Assembly (NCBI GenBank): GCA_002753735.1
Contig: PEAN01000002.1
Coordinates: forward strand, 93,641 to 152,649
Direction: 5' to 3'
DNA from: Magnetococcales bacterium DCbin4
GTDB taxonomy: Bacteria; Pseudomonadota; Magnetococcia; Magnetococcales; UBA8363
DNA: 59,009 nt
The notes under the pieces are model-generated. The model was not told where the DNA came from, did no database searches, and saw only the letters and a program-made list of their open reading frames with translations. Made by a program: the position numbers and the translations under genes. Shown here in pieces: positions 29,216-39,623 of the stretch; the first letter of the stretch is position 1, and the number at the start of each line of letters is the position of its first letter.

Positions 29216-30199
29216 TCAAGTGTGACGGCCGAGATTGGAACTGTTGTAAAACTGATGGCCGGCAAGAATTTTTTTGAACAGCATGCCCGTCACCGAGGAA
29301 ACGTCACACGTACGACATAACGTTTCCGATTTCCTTCCCCGGGTCAGAAGATTGTGTCGGATGTCCGTATAGATCGGATTGTTCCAAATCTCTTCAATGG
29401 TCGCCGAATGGACATCACCCAAAGTCACCTGCCCCAAAGCATCGTTACAACATTTACTCACCTGCCCACTGGGACGGATGACCATCTGGGTAAATGGAAG
29501 ATAACATCCCGAATTGGCATACCCCAGATAATCCTGAATATTTTCTGCTGTTTTATTTGGGGCATTGCCTGCACGATTGGCCAGCAATTCATTTTTCAAG
29601 CGCATGATGACCGTCAAATCCAGGTTCAACGCCTGATTCTGTTCCTTTTCGATCTCTTCCAATAATTTTCGGACCGGTGCGATCAAGTTCAAGGAATCAT
29701 CGTAATTGTCGATGACAACCTGATCCAATCCCGCTGCGATCAGACGCGTCAGGATCGCATAATTGATCATCTTGCCGTTGGTATAGATATAAATGTGCGC
29801 CTTGGGCAGCTTGGAACGAAAATATGCGCTGATATCGGACAATCGTTGATCGATCAATGGTTCGTTGTTGCTATAGAGGGCGAGGAAACCAGAAAATTGA
29901 ACTTTTTCCAACTCCAAAGCAATTTTCTCCAACAAAGCTTCCGACATCAGTTGTTTTTTTCGCGGATCATCACGAACATTGACAGGGCAAAAGGGACAAT
30001 CATTGTTGCATCGATTGATGGTTTCGATTTCCAACATCACCGGAAACCTGAAGTTCTGCCTGACATAATAGGCACAGAAAAGATCAAATATGGTCGATTT
30101 GATTGCGTGAAAATTTCTTCTGAACGGTCCGCGCTCGATCTTTTTAAACAACTGATGAACTAATTTATTGTTATTATCTGTAATTCGAACATTAATCAT
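29216..30199 (-). CDS. Radical SAM/SPASM-domain protein
   Basis: 327 residues. The [4Fe-4S]-SAM motif is CNNDCPFC (about 64-71), and a C-terminal SPASM-type region carries further cysteines (GCYLPFTQM, KCCNDALG, LCRTCD). Members act on peptides or, in glycan clusters, on unknown substrates; the internal NRAGNAPNK motif is shared with cluster-associated radical SAM proteins. Its ATG overlaps the stop codon of the preceding small ORF by ATGA. The gene is AT-richer than its neighbours. Confidence 0.88.
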   Translation of the reverse strand: MINVRITDNNNKLVHQLFKKIERGPFRRNFHAIKSTIFDLFCAYYVRQNFRFPVMLEIETINRCNNDCPFCPVNVRDDPRKKQLMSEALLEKIALELEKVQFSGFLALYSNNEPLIDQRLSDISAYFRSKLPKAHIYIYTNGKMINYAILTRLIAAGLDQVVIDNYDDSLNLIAPVRKLLEEIEKEQNQALNLDLTVIMRLKNELLANRAGNAPNKTAENIQDYLGYANSGCYLPFTQMVIRPSGQVSKCCNDALGQVTLGDVHSATIEEIWNNPIYTDIRHNLLTRGRKSETLCRTCDVSSVTGMLFKKILAGHQFYNSSNLGRHT

Positions 30200-30366
30200 T
30201 TCAAAACAGCCCTGACCCGTTCATCTTTCTCAGATGAACCATTCACAAAGGATCCATGAGATGAAAAAAAGGAAAACTTATTGAGTCTATCAGATCGATC
30301 TCTCAAGTGTAATGGAAATTCTCCGCCAACATCGACCCCAGCTCCATCGACCTGTCGAAACATCAT
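30196..30366 (-). CDS. Small peptide ORF translationally coupled to the radical SAM gene
   Basis: A 56-codon ORF (MMFRQVDGAGVDVGG... to ...VRAVLK) behind a strong AAAGGGGGG site three and six bases before two ATGs, ending in an ATGA overlap with the radical SAM/SPASM gene. The centre is Phe/Ser/Gly-rich (KFSFFSSHGSFVNGSS), and the sequence has no membrane helix. It could be a radical SAM substrate peptide, a partner protein or merely a leader. No homologue is known to me. The frame stays open upstream to 30453. Confidence 0.45.
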   Translation of the reverse strand: MMFRQVDGAGVDVGGEFPLHLRDRSDRLNKFSFFSSHGSFVNGSSEKDERVRAVLK

Positions 30367-30602
30367 GATCCCCCCTTTTGTGGATGATTCCCCACTCCAG
30401 ATCGACGTTCGCCTTCCATCAACCAGGACGGAATATTGACGTTTCCCGCCCAAAAAAGCGTCAACTCATGATGGCAATCATGGAATGATCTATGTAAAAT
30501 ACTGATTATAAATGCAATTATTTGACTTACGATATTGGTATGACGCTTGCATTAATAGCGACATCTACTACTGCAAAGAGAGAAACTTTCAACCAAGAAA
30601 GC

Positions 30603-30821
30603 ATGACTGCAATGACTGAAAAAATGGTCCGGGTCGTGATGGAAAAAACAATTATTCTTCAAAGCTATGATTCATCGATTCCAAATGCGCACGTGCAAAC
30701 CAAAAGGCAAATGAGAAGCGCACACGCAAAAGCCAACGAGTTCAAACTTTTCATGGCACTTTCCGCCATCAGTTTGACACTCTCACTGTTGCTGTTTCTG
30801 GACCTGCATGCCGCGGGATAA
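30603..30821 (+). CDS. Possible small tail-anchored membrane protein
   Basis: 72 codons. The soluble part has many Met, Lys and Thr residues, and the C-terminus is a hydrophobic helix (ALSAISLTLSLLLFLDL). ATG 30603 has only a weak AAGAAAG site. It is divergent from the radical SAM operon, with about 240 bp of AT-rich DNA between. It may be a real short gene; evidence is limited to composition and the helix. Confidence 0.35.
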   Translation: MTAMTEKMVRVVMEKTIILQSYDSSIPNAHVQTKRQMRSAHAKANEFKLFMALSAISLTLSLLLFLDLHAAG

Positions 30822-30858
30822 ACCAACCGCGTGCGTTGCCGACACCAAGGAGATACAT

Positions 30859-31017
30859 ATGCGCCTGATCAATTCTCAAATCATGTTCCCCAAGGGGGGA
30901 AAACGTCTCCCCCCAGCCGGGGCGCTGGCCAACAGACTGCTCAAGGCGGGCATTATCCCATTTGTCGCAGAGTCTCCGCGACAAGGAAGGCAACATCGAG
31001 GCTCTGAGCGGCGTTGA
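30859..31017 (+). CDS. Short ORF with a strong ribosome site, overlapping aroG
   Basis: A 52-codon ORF preceded by an ideal AAGGAGATACAT site. It runs through the hairpin at 30894-30914 and overlaps the 3' end of the opposite-strand DAHP synthase gene by about 65 bp. Composition is ordinary and no family is recognised, so the ribosome site is the only argument. Confidence 0.2.
   Translation: MRLINSQIMFPKGGKRLPPAGALANRLLKAGIIPFVAESPRQGRQHRGSERR
30894..30914 (-). terminator. G/C-run hairpin downstream of the DAHP synthase gene
   Basis: GGGGGGA (30894-30900) pairs with TCCCCCC (30908-30914), about 40 bases past the aroG stop. No long T-run follows on the minus strand, so the call is moderate. 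Confidence 0.45.
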
Positions 31018-32302
31018 GACGGGGATCACAGGTCGTCTGGTAACAATTCTCCAGATGCTCCTCGCGCACTTCCTGGGATCCACCAACACATTCAGTCACA
31101 TTCCCACCGGTCAACTCAAAATGAACCCCACCGGGCCAGGTTCCTTCGGCCCGGTGAATGGCAAAAAACTGTTCAAGCTCCGACATGATATGATTGATGG
31201 AGCGGGTCTTGAACCCATTGGGAGTGCCGTAGGTATTGCCATGCATGGGATCGCAACTCCAGACGATCTTGAGTCCTTCCGATTTGCAGGCATTGATGAT
31301 TCGTGGCAGACATCCGCCGATCTTGGAATGACCGAAACGGCAAATCAGCGTCAAGCGTCCAGGTTCGTTGCCGGGGTTGAGCCGGGAAGCAAGGGTCAAC
31401 ACATCATCCACACTGATCTCAGGACCGATTTTCACCCCGATGGGGTTGTGGACGCCACGCAAAAATTCCACATGGGCACCGTCAGGCTGACGGGTGCGCT
31501 CGCCAATCCACAACATATGCGCCGAACAGTCATAATGACGGCCGGTCAATGAATCGATCCGGGTCAAGGCGGTTTCATATTCCAGAATCAGCGCTTCATG
31601 ACTGGTGTAGTATTCAATCTCACGCAGGATCGGGGTATTGCCGGAATTGATCCCCAATACCTCCATGAAACGCAGGTTGTCACTGAGTTGATCCGCAAGC
31701 TTGGCATACCGTTGTCCCTGCGGACTGGCGGCAACGAAGTCCTGGTTCCAGGTATGGACCTGCTTCAAATCGGCGAAACCACCACTGGTGAAGGCCCGCA
31801 GCAGATTCAGGGTGCTTGCGGATTGAAAATAGGCCCGTTCCAAACGAGAGGGATCGGGCTGCCTGGCTTCTTCGGAAAAATCGGAGGCATTGACTGCTTC
31901 ACCCCGGAAACTGGGCAGTGAGACCCCATCCTTGGTTTCCATGGGACTTGATCTTGGCTTGGCGAACTGGCCGGCGATGCGTCCCACCTTGACGATGGGT
32001 TTGCCCAGACCATGGGTCAGGATGACCGCCATCTGCAACAGCACCTTGAGCTTGTCCCGGATGGCATTGGCAGTGAATTCGTTGAAGGATTCAGCACAAT
32101 CACCGCCTTGCAGCAGGAACGCCTTGCCTTCGGCGACGTTTGCCAGTGCCGCCTTGAGTGACCTGGCCTCGCCGGCGAATACCAACGGTGGATAACTGGC
32201 CAGTCGGGCACAGGTGTCAGCAAGCTCCTTGGGATTGGGCCATTCCGGTTGTTGCTTGACGGGATGGTTCTTCCATGATTCGGGGGTCCAGCGTTCAGCC
32301 AC
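30953..32302 (-). CDS. aroG: Class II 3-deoxy-7-phosphoheptulonate (DAHP) synthase
   Basis: 449 residues, first enzyme of the shikimate pathway: phosphoenolpyruvate plus erythrose 4-phosphate to DAHP. It is the plant-like type II form (LLQGGDCAESF, KVGRIAGQFAKPRS, MLWIGERTRQ, PIGVKIGP, CDPMHGN, GGVHFELTG). The start is GTG 32302 with GGAAG upstream. It is transcribed alone on the minus strand downstream of glnD. Confidence 0.95.
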   Translation of the reverse strand: MAERWTPESWKNHPVKQQPEWPNPKELADTCARLASYPPLVFAGEARSLKAALANVAEGKAFLLQGGDCAESFNEFTANAIRDKLKVLLQMAVILTHGLGKPIVKVGRIAGQFAKPRSSPMETKDGVSLPSFRGEAVNASDFSEEARQPDPSRLERAYFQSASTLNLLRAFTSGGFADLKQVHTWNQDFVAASPQGQRYAKLADQLSDNLRFMEVLGINSGNTPILREIEYYTSHEALILEYETALTRIDSLTGRHYDCSAHMLWIGERTRQPDGAHVEFLRGVHNPIGVKIGPEISVDDVLTLASRLNPGNEPGRLTLICRFGHSKIGGCLPRIINACKSEGLKIVWSCDPMHGNTYGTPNGFKTRSINHIMSELEQFFAIHRAEGTWPGGVHFELTGGNVTECVGGSQEVREEHLENCYQTTCDPRLNAAQSLDVAFLVAETLRQMG

Positions 32303-32426
32303 GGTCTTCTTCCTTAGAAATGCTTGAGTTGAAAATGGAGCGATCCGACCTACTCATACGCCGGGCAAATGATTTCCATGCCAACGGCGTCCAGAATCCA
32401 TGGTTTGTCACTTTCCCAGACCAAAG

Positions 32427-35237
32427 TCAACCGCGACCGTCCTCTTCACGCCATGCCCTGGAAACAAATGAGGCCGGCGGCGTCGACAGGCTGCGCCCAT
32501 CGATGTTTTCGATGGCCCGGGTCAAATGTTCCTTCAAGGTTTCAATCTTACGGTCACTCAACTTCAAACCAAACATGTCCCGGAGATAGAACACGTCCAC
32601 CGCCCGTTCGCCATAGGTGGAAATTTTCGCCGTCCGGATCTGCAAACCCTGACGTTCCACTTCCCGGGTAATGGTGAACAACAAACCCACCCGATCCAAA
32701 GAGGTGATTTCCAGAATGGTAAACCCCTCCAGACTGTTGTCCACTTCGATGGAAACCGGGACCCGGAACGGACTGGGAGAGACGAAAGCGGGAACCGCAT
32801 TGGAAAGCAACGCCTCGGGCCAGGTTTTACCCTTGAGCACCGAAACCAACGTTTGCTCGATCCGGTCCAAGCGATGTTTGCTTTCGATGGCCTTGCCCTG
32901 GTTGTTCTGAAGAACGAACGTGTCAAACGCCATCCCATCCTTGGTCGTGGTAATGCTGGCAGATAAAATGTTGACACCTTCAGAAGTCAAAGCCCCTGAA
33001 ATCCGCGCCATCAAACCGGGATGATCCGGGGTATGCAACAACAATTCGGTGGTATTGCTGGCCGGAGTGGTCCAAAACACCACACCAATCGGTTCCTCAA
33101 GCAACGGCGTCAAGGCCCGAAAATGATCGACCAACGTACGGGCATCGTATTGGATGAAATAATCGGGATAGAACCGCTCGAAATGCCGGTCCACGGCGGC
33201 TTCGTCGTTTTCGGGAACCAACAGCTTTCTGGCTTCGTTTCTCCGGTTTTCGGCATGACGGATGATATCGCTGGTCTTGAACACCCCTTTTTCCAGGGTT
33301 TCCAAAGTGAAATGATACAATTGGTTGAGCAGGGACCCCTTCCACGGCGTCCAGACCCCCGGCCCCACGGCGCAAATATCGGCAATCGTCAACAAAAACA
33401 GAAGCTTCAACCGGCGGGGATCCCCCATTTGTTCAGCAAAGGTGGTCACCGTCGCAGGATCCCCCAGATCACGCCGGAAAGCGGTACGGGAAAACACCAG
33501 GTGATTTTCCACCAGCCAGGCCACCATCTCGATATCCTCCCCCGGCAGACCCAATCTTTGGCAAGCCTCCCGGGCGATGACCGCCCCCTCCCGGGTATGG
33601 TCCCCTCCCCGCCCCTTGGCGATATCATGAAACAAAACAGCCAGGACCAGGACGATATGGTTGTCCAGTTCCGCATGGACCTTGGTTGCCAGCGGCAACT
33701 GATCCTTCATTTTCCCCTCCTGGATCCGGCACACCGATGCCACCGCCAACAGGGTATGTTCATCCACCGTGAAGACATGAAACATGTCATGCTGCGACTG
33801 CCACATGATCCGCCCGAATTCAGGGAGATAGCGGCCCAAGACCCCCACCTGGTTCATCCGCCGCAAGGTCCAGGCCACCGCCTGCCGCCCATTGATCATT
33901 CTCAAGAACAATGCCGCCGCCTCGGGACTGCGCTGAAACTCACGATCAATCAATCCCAGATGCCTGCGGATCAACCGTTCGGTTTCAGGATGGATCGATT
34001 TGAGATGACGTTGGGCAACATCGAAAATTCTCAACATCAAAATTGGATTGGCTTCGAGCAACTCTGGGGCGCGCAACGCCACCTTGTCCCCCAACAATTG
34101 AAAATGGTCCTCCAACCGACGTTTGTTCCACCAGCGTATTTTTAAATGTTCCTCCTGATATTTCCGCAGAAAGATCCGCGACAGATCCCCCACCTGCCTC
34201 GCCACCTGATAATAGCGGCGCATGAACTGCTCCACCCCCTGACGACCGGTGCGATCACGATAGCCGAATTCCCGTGCAATCTCGATCTGGTGCTGGAAGG
34301 TCAAACGATCTTCACGCCGTCCAGCGCGATAATGCAACGCATTGCGCACCCGGCGCAAAAAGGAAAGACTGCGGGTGAATACACGATATTCCTGCGGGGT
34401 AATGATTTCCATGTCCACCAGATCCCGGACACGCTCCACCTTGTAACGGTACTTGGAGATCCAGGCAAAGGTCTGGATGTCACGCAGCCCACCGGGATTT
34501 TCCTTGATGTTGGGTTCCAGATAGTAGAAAGAGTTGCCAAATTTTTCGTGACGCTTGGTCTGCTCCAACAGCTTGGCCCGCAGAAAACTGTCAGGATCCT
34601 TGTCCAACACCTTCTTGAACAGTTTCCTCTTATAGGTGTCGAACAGCGCTTGATTGCCCGCCAGATAACGAGATTCCAACATTGAAGTCCGAATCTCCAG
34701 ATCTTGGCGTGCCTGTTGCACACAATCTTCTATCTGACGAACGGCGTGACCGATATCCAAACCCAGGTCCCAAAGACAGTACAGCATCCGTTCGACCAGT
34801 TGTTCATGCTTGGGTCGGCTGTCGTTGGGCAAAATGAACAAGAGATCGATGTCGGAAAAAGGGGAAAGTTCTCCACGTCCATAGCCGCCAGTGGCGACCA
34901 GGGCAAGGGTTTCCTCCTCCGGGCTGGGATGGGTGTGCAGGATACGGAAGATCCGTTTGAGGACCACGTCGGTCAACGCGGCATGCCCCTTGACGATGAA
35001 CTCCCCGGAGGCACCGTTCAAGTGGATCGCGTGGAGACGTTCCCGACCCAGTCGGATGGTCGTCCGCAATACGTCAATAACCTGACGGCGAGTCTCTTCG
35101 GAGATGGCGGTTGTGGCCATGGGTGGCAACATGGCCTGGAGTTTGGATTCAAACTCGATGGATTCCAGAAAATCCCCAACCGCAAACTCCTTCGGGATCA
35201 CCGGCAGCTTTCTTTGAGGGGAAACGTGGTTGTCCAA
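32427..35237 (-). CDS. glnD: GlnD, PII uridylyltransferase/uridylyl-removing enzyme
   Basis: 936 residues. The nucleotidyltransferase domain has GGYGRGELSPFSDIDLLF (about 112-129), followed by the GlnD-type helical linker, an HD hydrolase domain (LFHDIAKGRGGDH) and two C-terminal ACT domains that sense glutamine. It controls PII and thereby nitrogen assimilation. The likely start is TTG 35237, since no ATG occurs close to the expected N-terminus. It is divergent from mreB. Confidence 0.95.
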   Translation of the reverse strand: MDNHVSPQRKLPVIPKEFAVGDFLESIEFESKLQAMLPPMATTAISEETRRQVIDVLRTTIRLGRERLHAIHLNGASGEFIVKGHAALTDVVLKRIFRILHTHPSPEEETLALVATGGYGRGELSPFSDIDLLFILPNDSRPKHEQLVERMLYCLWDLGLDIGHAVRQIEDCVQQARQDLEIRTSMLESRYLAGNQALFDTYKRKLFKKVLDKDPDSFLRAKLLEQTKRHEKFGNSFYYLEPNIKENPGGLRDIQTFAWISKYRYKVERVRDLVDMEIITPQEYRVFTRSLSFLRRVRNALHYRAGRREDRLTFQHQIEIAREFGYRDRTGRQGVEQFMRRYYQVARQVGDLSRIFLRKYQEEHLKIRWWNKRRLEDHFQLLGDKVALRAPELLEANPILMLRIFDVAQRHLKSIHPETERLIRRHLGLIDREFQRSPEAAALFLRMINGRQAVAWTLRRMNQVGVLGRYLPEFGRIMWQSQHDMFHVFTVDEHTLLAVASVCRIQEGKMKDQLPLATKVHAELDNHIVLVLAVLFHDIAKGRGGDHTREGAVIAREACQRLGLPGEDIEMVAWLVENHLVFSRTAFRRDLGDPATVTTFAEQMGDPRRLKLLFLLTIADICAVGPGVWTPWKGSLLNQLYHFTLETLEKGVFKTSDIIRHAENRRNEARKLLVPENDEAAVDRHFERFYPDYFIQYDARTLVDHFRALTPLLEEPIGVVFWTTPASNTTELLLHTPDHPGLMARISGALTSEGVNILSASITTTKDGMAFDTFVLQNNQGKAIESKHRLDRIEQTLVSVLKGKTWPEALLSNAVPAFVSPSPFRVPVSIEVDNSLEGFTILEITSLDRVGLLFTITREVERQGLQIRTAKISTYGERAVDVFYLRDMFGLKLSDRKIETLKEHLTRAIENIDGRSLSTPPASFVSRAWREEDGRG

Positions 35238-35306
35238 GACCTTTACTCAACCTTGATGGGGTTTGCGGGGAATGTTAGTCTCAAGCTTGGTGGAAACCTT
35301 CCCTGA

Positions 35307-36413
<1,107 letters not shown>

Positions 36414-36431
36414 CACCGGGGAGGTCACCCC

Positions 36432-37310
36432 TTGGACTATTTCCTGGTCCTGATTAAAGAATACCGTCATCCCATTGTCGCTGCGGCAACCCTCATCGTC
36501 TCTCTGCTGCTGCTGCTGGCCGTGCGGCCGGGAAACCGTGGCCCCGGATGGATTGAAGATGCCGCGCTCAATGCGGTCGGCAGCATTCAGAGAATCATTC
36601 AAAGCCCGATCGATAACGTGCAGGAGTTTTCCACCCGGATCACGCAATGGCATATGCTGGATGAGGAAAACCGCAAATTCAAGCAGGAACTGAAGTTGCT
36701 GCGCCCTCTGGGAACCCGGGTGGTGGAACTGGAAATGGAAAACCACCGCCTGCGCCAATTGCTGGAAATGCCCCTTGAACCGGGTCTCCGGAGCCTTGCC
36801 GCCAGGGTCGTCGGCGACACATCGACCGCCTTTGCCAACGCCCTGTTGCTCGATACCGGACGCTACCATGGGGCGCGAATCAATGCCACCGTCCTGGTCC
36901 CCGAGGGGGTTGTGGGCCGTGTCGTGCAAACGGGAACCCACACCTCCCTGGTGCTCACCCTGCTGGATCTCAATTCACGGGTCCCTTCTTTCGTCCAGCG
37001 GACCCGTGCCAAGGGAATCATCGCCGGTTCCAATGGACAAAACCTCAGCCTGGAGTATATTTCCAAGGATGCCGACATCCGAGTGGGAGACCAGGTTCTC
37101 ACCTCCGGTATTGCAGGGAGTTTCCCCAAAGGGTTGCCCATCGGCCTGGTCAAGGATGTCAAGGCAGGGGATACGGGTCTGTTTCAACGAATCCTGGTGC
37201 AACCCGCCGTCGATTTCGACCGTGTCGAGGAGGTCCGCCTCCTGATCCCCGGGAAACAGGTTTCCCATTCCCCCCCCACCAAACTTCCCGATGTGACCCG
37301 ACCGCCGTGA
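36432..37310 (+). CDS. mreC: Rod shape-determining protein MreC
   Basis: 292 residues. The start is TTG 36432 with GGAGG seven bases before it. An N-terminal membrane helix is followed by a coiled coil (about 70-110) and a beta-rich periplasmic domain with RVVQTGTHTSLVLTL and GIAGSFPKGLPIGLV. It links MreB to the periplasmic wall machinery. Confidence 0.95.
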   Translation: MDYFLVLIKEYRHPIVAAATLIVSLLLLLAVRPGNRGPGWIEDAALNAVGSIQRIIQSPIDNVQEFSTRITQWHMLDEENRKFKQELKLLRPLGTRVVELEMENHRLRQLLEMPLEPGLRSLAARVVGDTSTAFANALLLDTGRYHGARINATVLVPEGVVGRVVQTGTHTSLVLTLLDLNSRVPSFVQRTRAKGIIAGSNGQNLSLEYISKDADIRVGDQVLTSGIAGSFPKGLPIGLVKDVKAGDTGLFQRILVQPAVDFDRVEEVRLLIPGKQVSHSPPTKLPDVTRPP

Positions 37311-37801
37311 TCCTTTCCCTCATCTCCACGCTGTTGCCGGGAATGTCGATCTTCATGGCCATCGTGGTCCAGGAGACCGCCATCCCCTTTGCCTCCTGGG
37401 GGATTCTCCGGCCCGATCTGGTCATCATCTGCCTGTTCTACTGGCGCATGTATCGTCCTGATCTGTGCGGACCGATCCTGGCATTTGGCACCGGATTGCT
37501 GCTGGATACCCTTTCCACCACCCCGATGGGCCTGAATGCCCTGTCCAAGATCATCCTGGTCCTTCTGACGGGTCGCTATGGCAAAATATTCCGTGCCCTC
37601 GATTTCGTTCTCTTGATTCCCGTCATTGGAATCTTTGTCATCATTGATGAAGCAATCCAGTGGGTCTGGATCGTCATGACAAGCGGTTTCACCTTCCGTT
37701 GGGAAGTCCTGGTGGGACGCCCTCTGGCCACCATTCTGATCATGCCGTTGATGGTGCGTCTGCTCATCTTCCTCCATCGCTCCTGGCTGGAGGCCAGATG
37801 A
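37307..37801 (+). CDS. mreD: Rod shape-determining protein MreD
   Basis: 164 residues, mostly hydrophobic with about five membrane helices (RPDLVIICLFYW and GLLLDTLSTTPMGLNAL are typical). GTG start overlaps the mreC stop by GTGA, indicating coupled translation. The next gene begins one base after its stop. Confidence 0.92.
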   Translation: MILSLISTLLPGMSIFMAIVVQETAIPFASWGILRPDLVIICLFYWRMYRPDLCGPILAFGTGLLLDTLSTTPMGLNALSKIILVLLTGRYGKIFRALDFVLLIPVIGIFVIIDEAIQWVWIVMTSGFTFRWEVLVGRPLATILIMPLMVRLLIFLHRSWLEAR

Positions 37802-37802
37802 C

Positions 37803-39623
37803 ATGTATTCCCTTGAAAACGAACATGAATCATTCAAAGTCGATACCCGGAGACGATTGATCGTCCTGGGAGGGTTGTTTGCCGGTGGTGCCATGCTCAT
37901 CGGGGGACAACTGTTCCACCTCCAGGTCATGAATGGTGGTGAATACCGCAATCTGGCCGAGGACAACCGCATCAGCCTTCAACCCATCCCGGCCCTGCGG
38001 GGACGCATCCTCGACCGCCACGGACGCATTCTGGTTGAAAACAGTCCTGACTTCCAACTGGCCGTCATCCCGGAACTGACCGGAGATATCAAGGCGTTGC
38101 TCAAACGGATGCAACCCTATCTCGCCCTCCCACCCGACAAGATTGAAAAAGTATTGCGCCAGGTCCAACGCCAACGGGGGTTCCTCCCCTTGATGGTGCA
38201 ATCGCGACTGACTTGGGCCCAGGTCAACCAGATCGAGTCACGGATCCACACCTTTCCCGGTGCCTCCATCCAGGTTCAGACCACCCGCAGTTATCCCAAC
38301 GGTGATACCGCCGCCCACCTCCTGGGCTACCTGGGCGAGGTCAACGAGAAGGATATCCTGCAATTCCCATCCATCAACTTTCGATCAGGGGATATCGTCG
38401 GCAAAACCGGCATGGAACGGATGTTTGAACTGGAATTACGGGGCAAGGAAGGGTTTCGGGAAATGGAGGTCAATGCGGTCGGCCGACATATCCGCGAACT
38501 CAAACGTCAACCCGCCCGCCCCGGTCCTGATCTTCGCCTGACCATCGACGTTGAACTTCAGGCAGAAGCAGAGCGTGCCCTGATGGGGTTGTCGGGATCC
38601 ACGGTCTGCCTGGACCCGAACAATGGCGAAGTCCTGGCCATGGTCAGCCAACCCTCCTACGATCCCAACCAGTTCATCCGGGGATTTTCCAGTGATGAAT
38701 GGAAACTGTTGGTCACCGATCCCAAACGTCCGCTGATCAACAAGGCGATCCAGGGACAATATCCTCCTGGCTCCACCTTCAAGATGACCGTCGCCCTGGC
38801 GGCACTGCGGGAAGGAAAAATTTCCCCCTATACCCGCCACTATTGCAGTGGCAGCGTCACCCGTGACAATCATACCTTCTATTGTTGGAAAAACGGTGGC
38901 CATGGTCAACTCGATCTGGTTGCCGCCCTTGAACAATCCTGCGATGTGTTCTTCTACAAGGTTTCCGAGGCGTTGGGGATTGACGCCCTCGCCCGGCAAG
39001 CCAAAAATCTTGGGTTTGGTGAAACCACCGGGATCGGCCTTGAAGGGGAACGACCGGGACTCATGCCCTCCCGTGCCTGGAAAAAAGCGACCTACGGTCA
39101 TTCCTGGTATCCCGGTGAAACCCTGATCACCGCCATCGGTCAGGGTGCGGTCCTGGCCACCCCGCTGCAACTGGCCAGCATGATCGCCGCCATCGCCAAT
39201 GGTGGCCGGATCTATCGACCGACCTTCGTCCCCACGCCCAAGGATCAATCACCCACCCCGATCCACACAACGTCCATCCAGGCATCGCACCTGGATCTGG
39301 TGCGCAAAGGATTGATCGCGGTCCTGCATGGAAAAATGGGAACGGCACGACAATATAAACCGGAAAAAGTCATGGCTGCCGGCAAAACCGGAACTTCGCA
39401 GGTCGTCAAGCACAAACGGGAAAAATCGGGTAAATTAATCAAGGAAGAAAATAGCAGGTTCAAGGATCACGCCCTGTTCGTCGCCTATGCCCCGGTGGAA
39501 AATCCCCGTCTGGCCCTGTCGGTCGTCGTGGAACACGGCGGCCATGGCGCCTCGGCGGCAGCACCCGTGGCCAAAAGGATCTTCGACTTTTATTTCGACA
39601 AATACGGAATACCCGAATCATGA
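37803..39623 (+). CDS. mrdA: Penicillin-binding protein 2 (elongasome transpeptidase)
   Basis: 606 residues. An N-terminal membrane helix (about 19-38), a dimerisation domain starting RGRILDRHGRIL, and a transpeptidase domain with the SxxK motif in PPGSTFKM and the KTG motif in AAGKTGTSQ. It crosslinks lateral peptidoglycan with RodA. It ends in an ATGA overlap with rodA. Confidence 0.96.
   Translation: MYSLENEHESFKVDTRRRLIVLGGLFAGGAMLIGGQLFHLQVMNGGEYRNLAEDNRISLQPIPALRGRILDRHGRILVENSPDFQLAVIPELTGDIKALLKRMQPYLALPPDKIEKVLRQVQRQRGFLPLMVQSRLTWAQVNQIESRIHTFPGASIQVQTTRSYPNGDTAAHLLGYLGEVNEKDILQFPSINFRSGDIVGKTGMERMFELELRGKEGFREMEVNAVGRHIRELKRQPARPGPDLRLTIDVELQAEAERALMGLSGSTVCLDPNNGEVLAMVSQPSYDPNQFIRGFSSDEWKLLVTDPKRPLINKAIQGQYPPGSTFKMTVALAALREGKISPYTRHYCSGSVTRDNHTFYCWKNGGHGQLDLVAALEQSCDVFFYKVSEALGIDALARQAKNLGFGETTGIGLEGERPGLMPSRAWKKATYGHSWYPGETLITAIGQGAVLATPLQLASMIAAIANGGRIYRPTFVPTPKDQSPTPIHTTSIQASHLDLVRKGLIAVLHGKMGTARQYKPEKVMAAGKTGTSQVVKHKREKSGKLIKEENSRFKDHALFVAYAPVENPRLALSVVVEHGGHGASAAAPVAKRIFDFYFDKYGIPES

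Noticed and set aside
25984-30366. Lasso-peptide cluster, suggested by an asparagine synthase homologue near a small peptide ORF
   Set aside because: The asparagine synthase keeps its N-terminal glutaminase domain with Cys2, there is no transglutaminase-like protease, and the neighbours are glycan-type.
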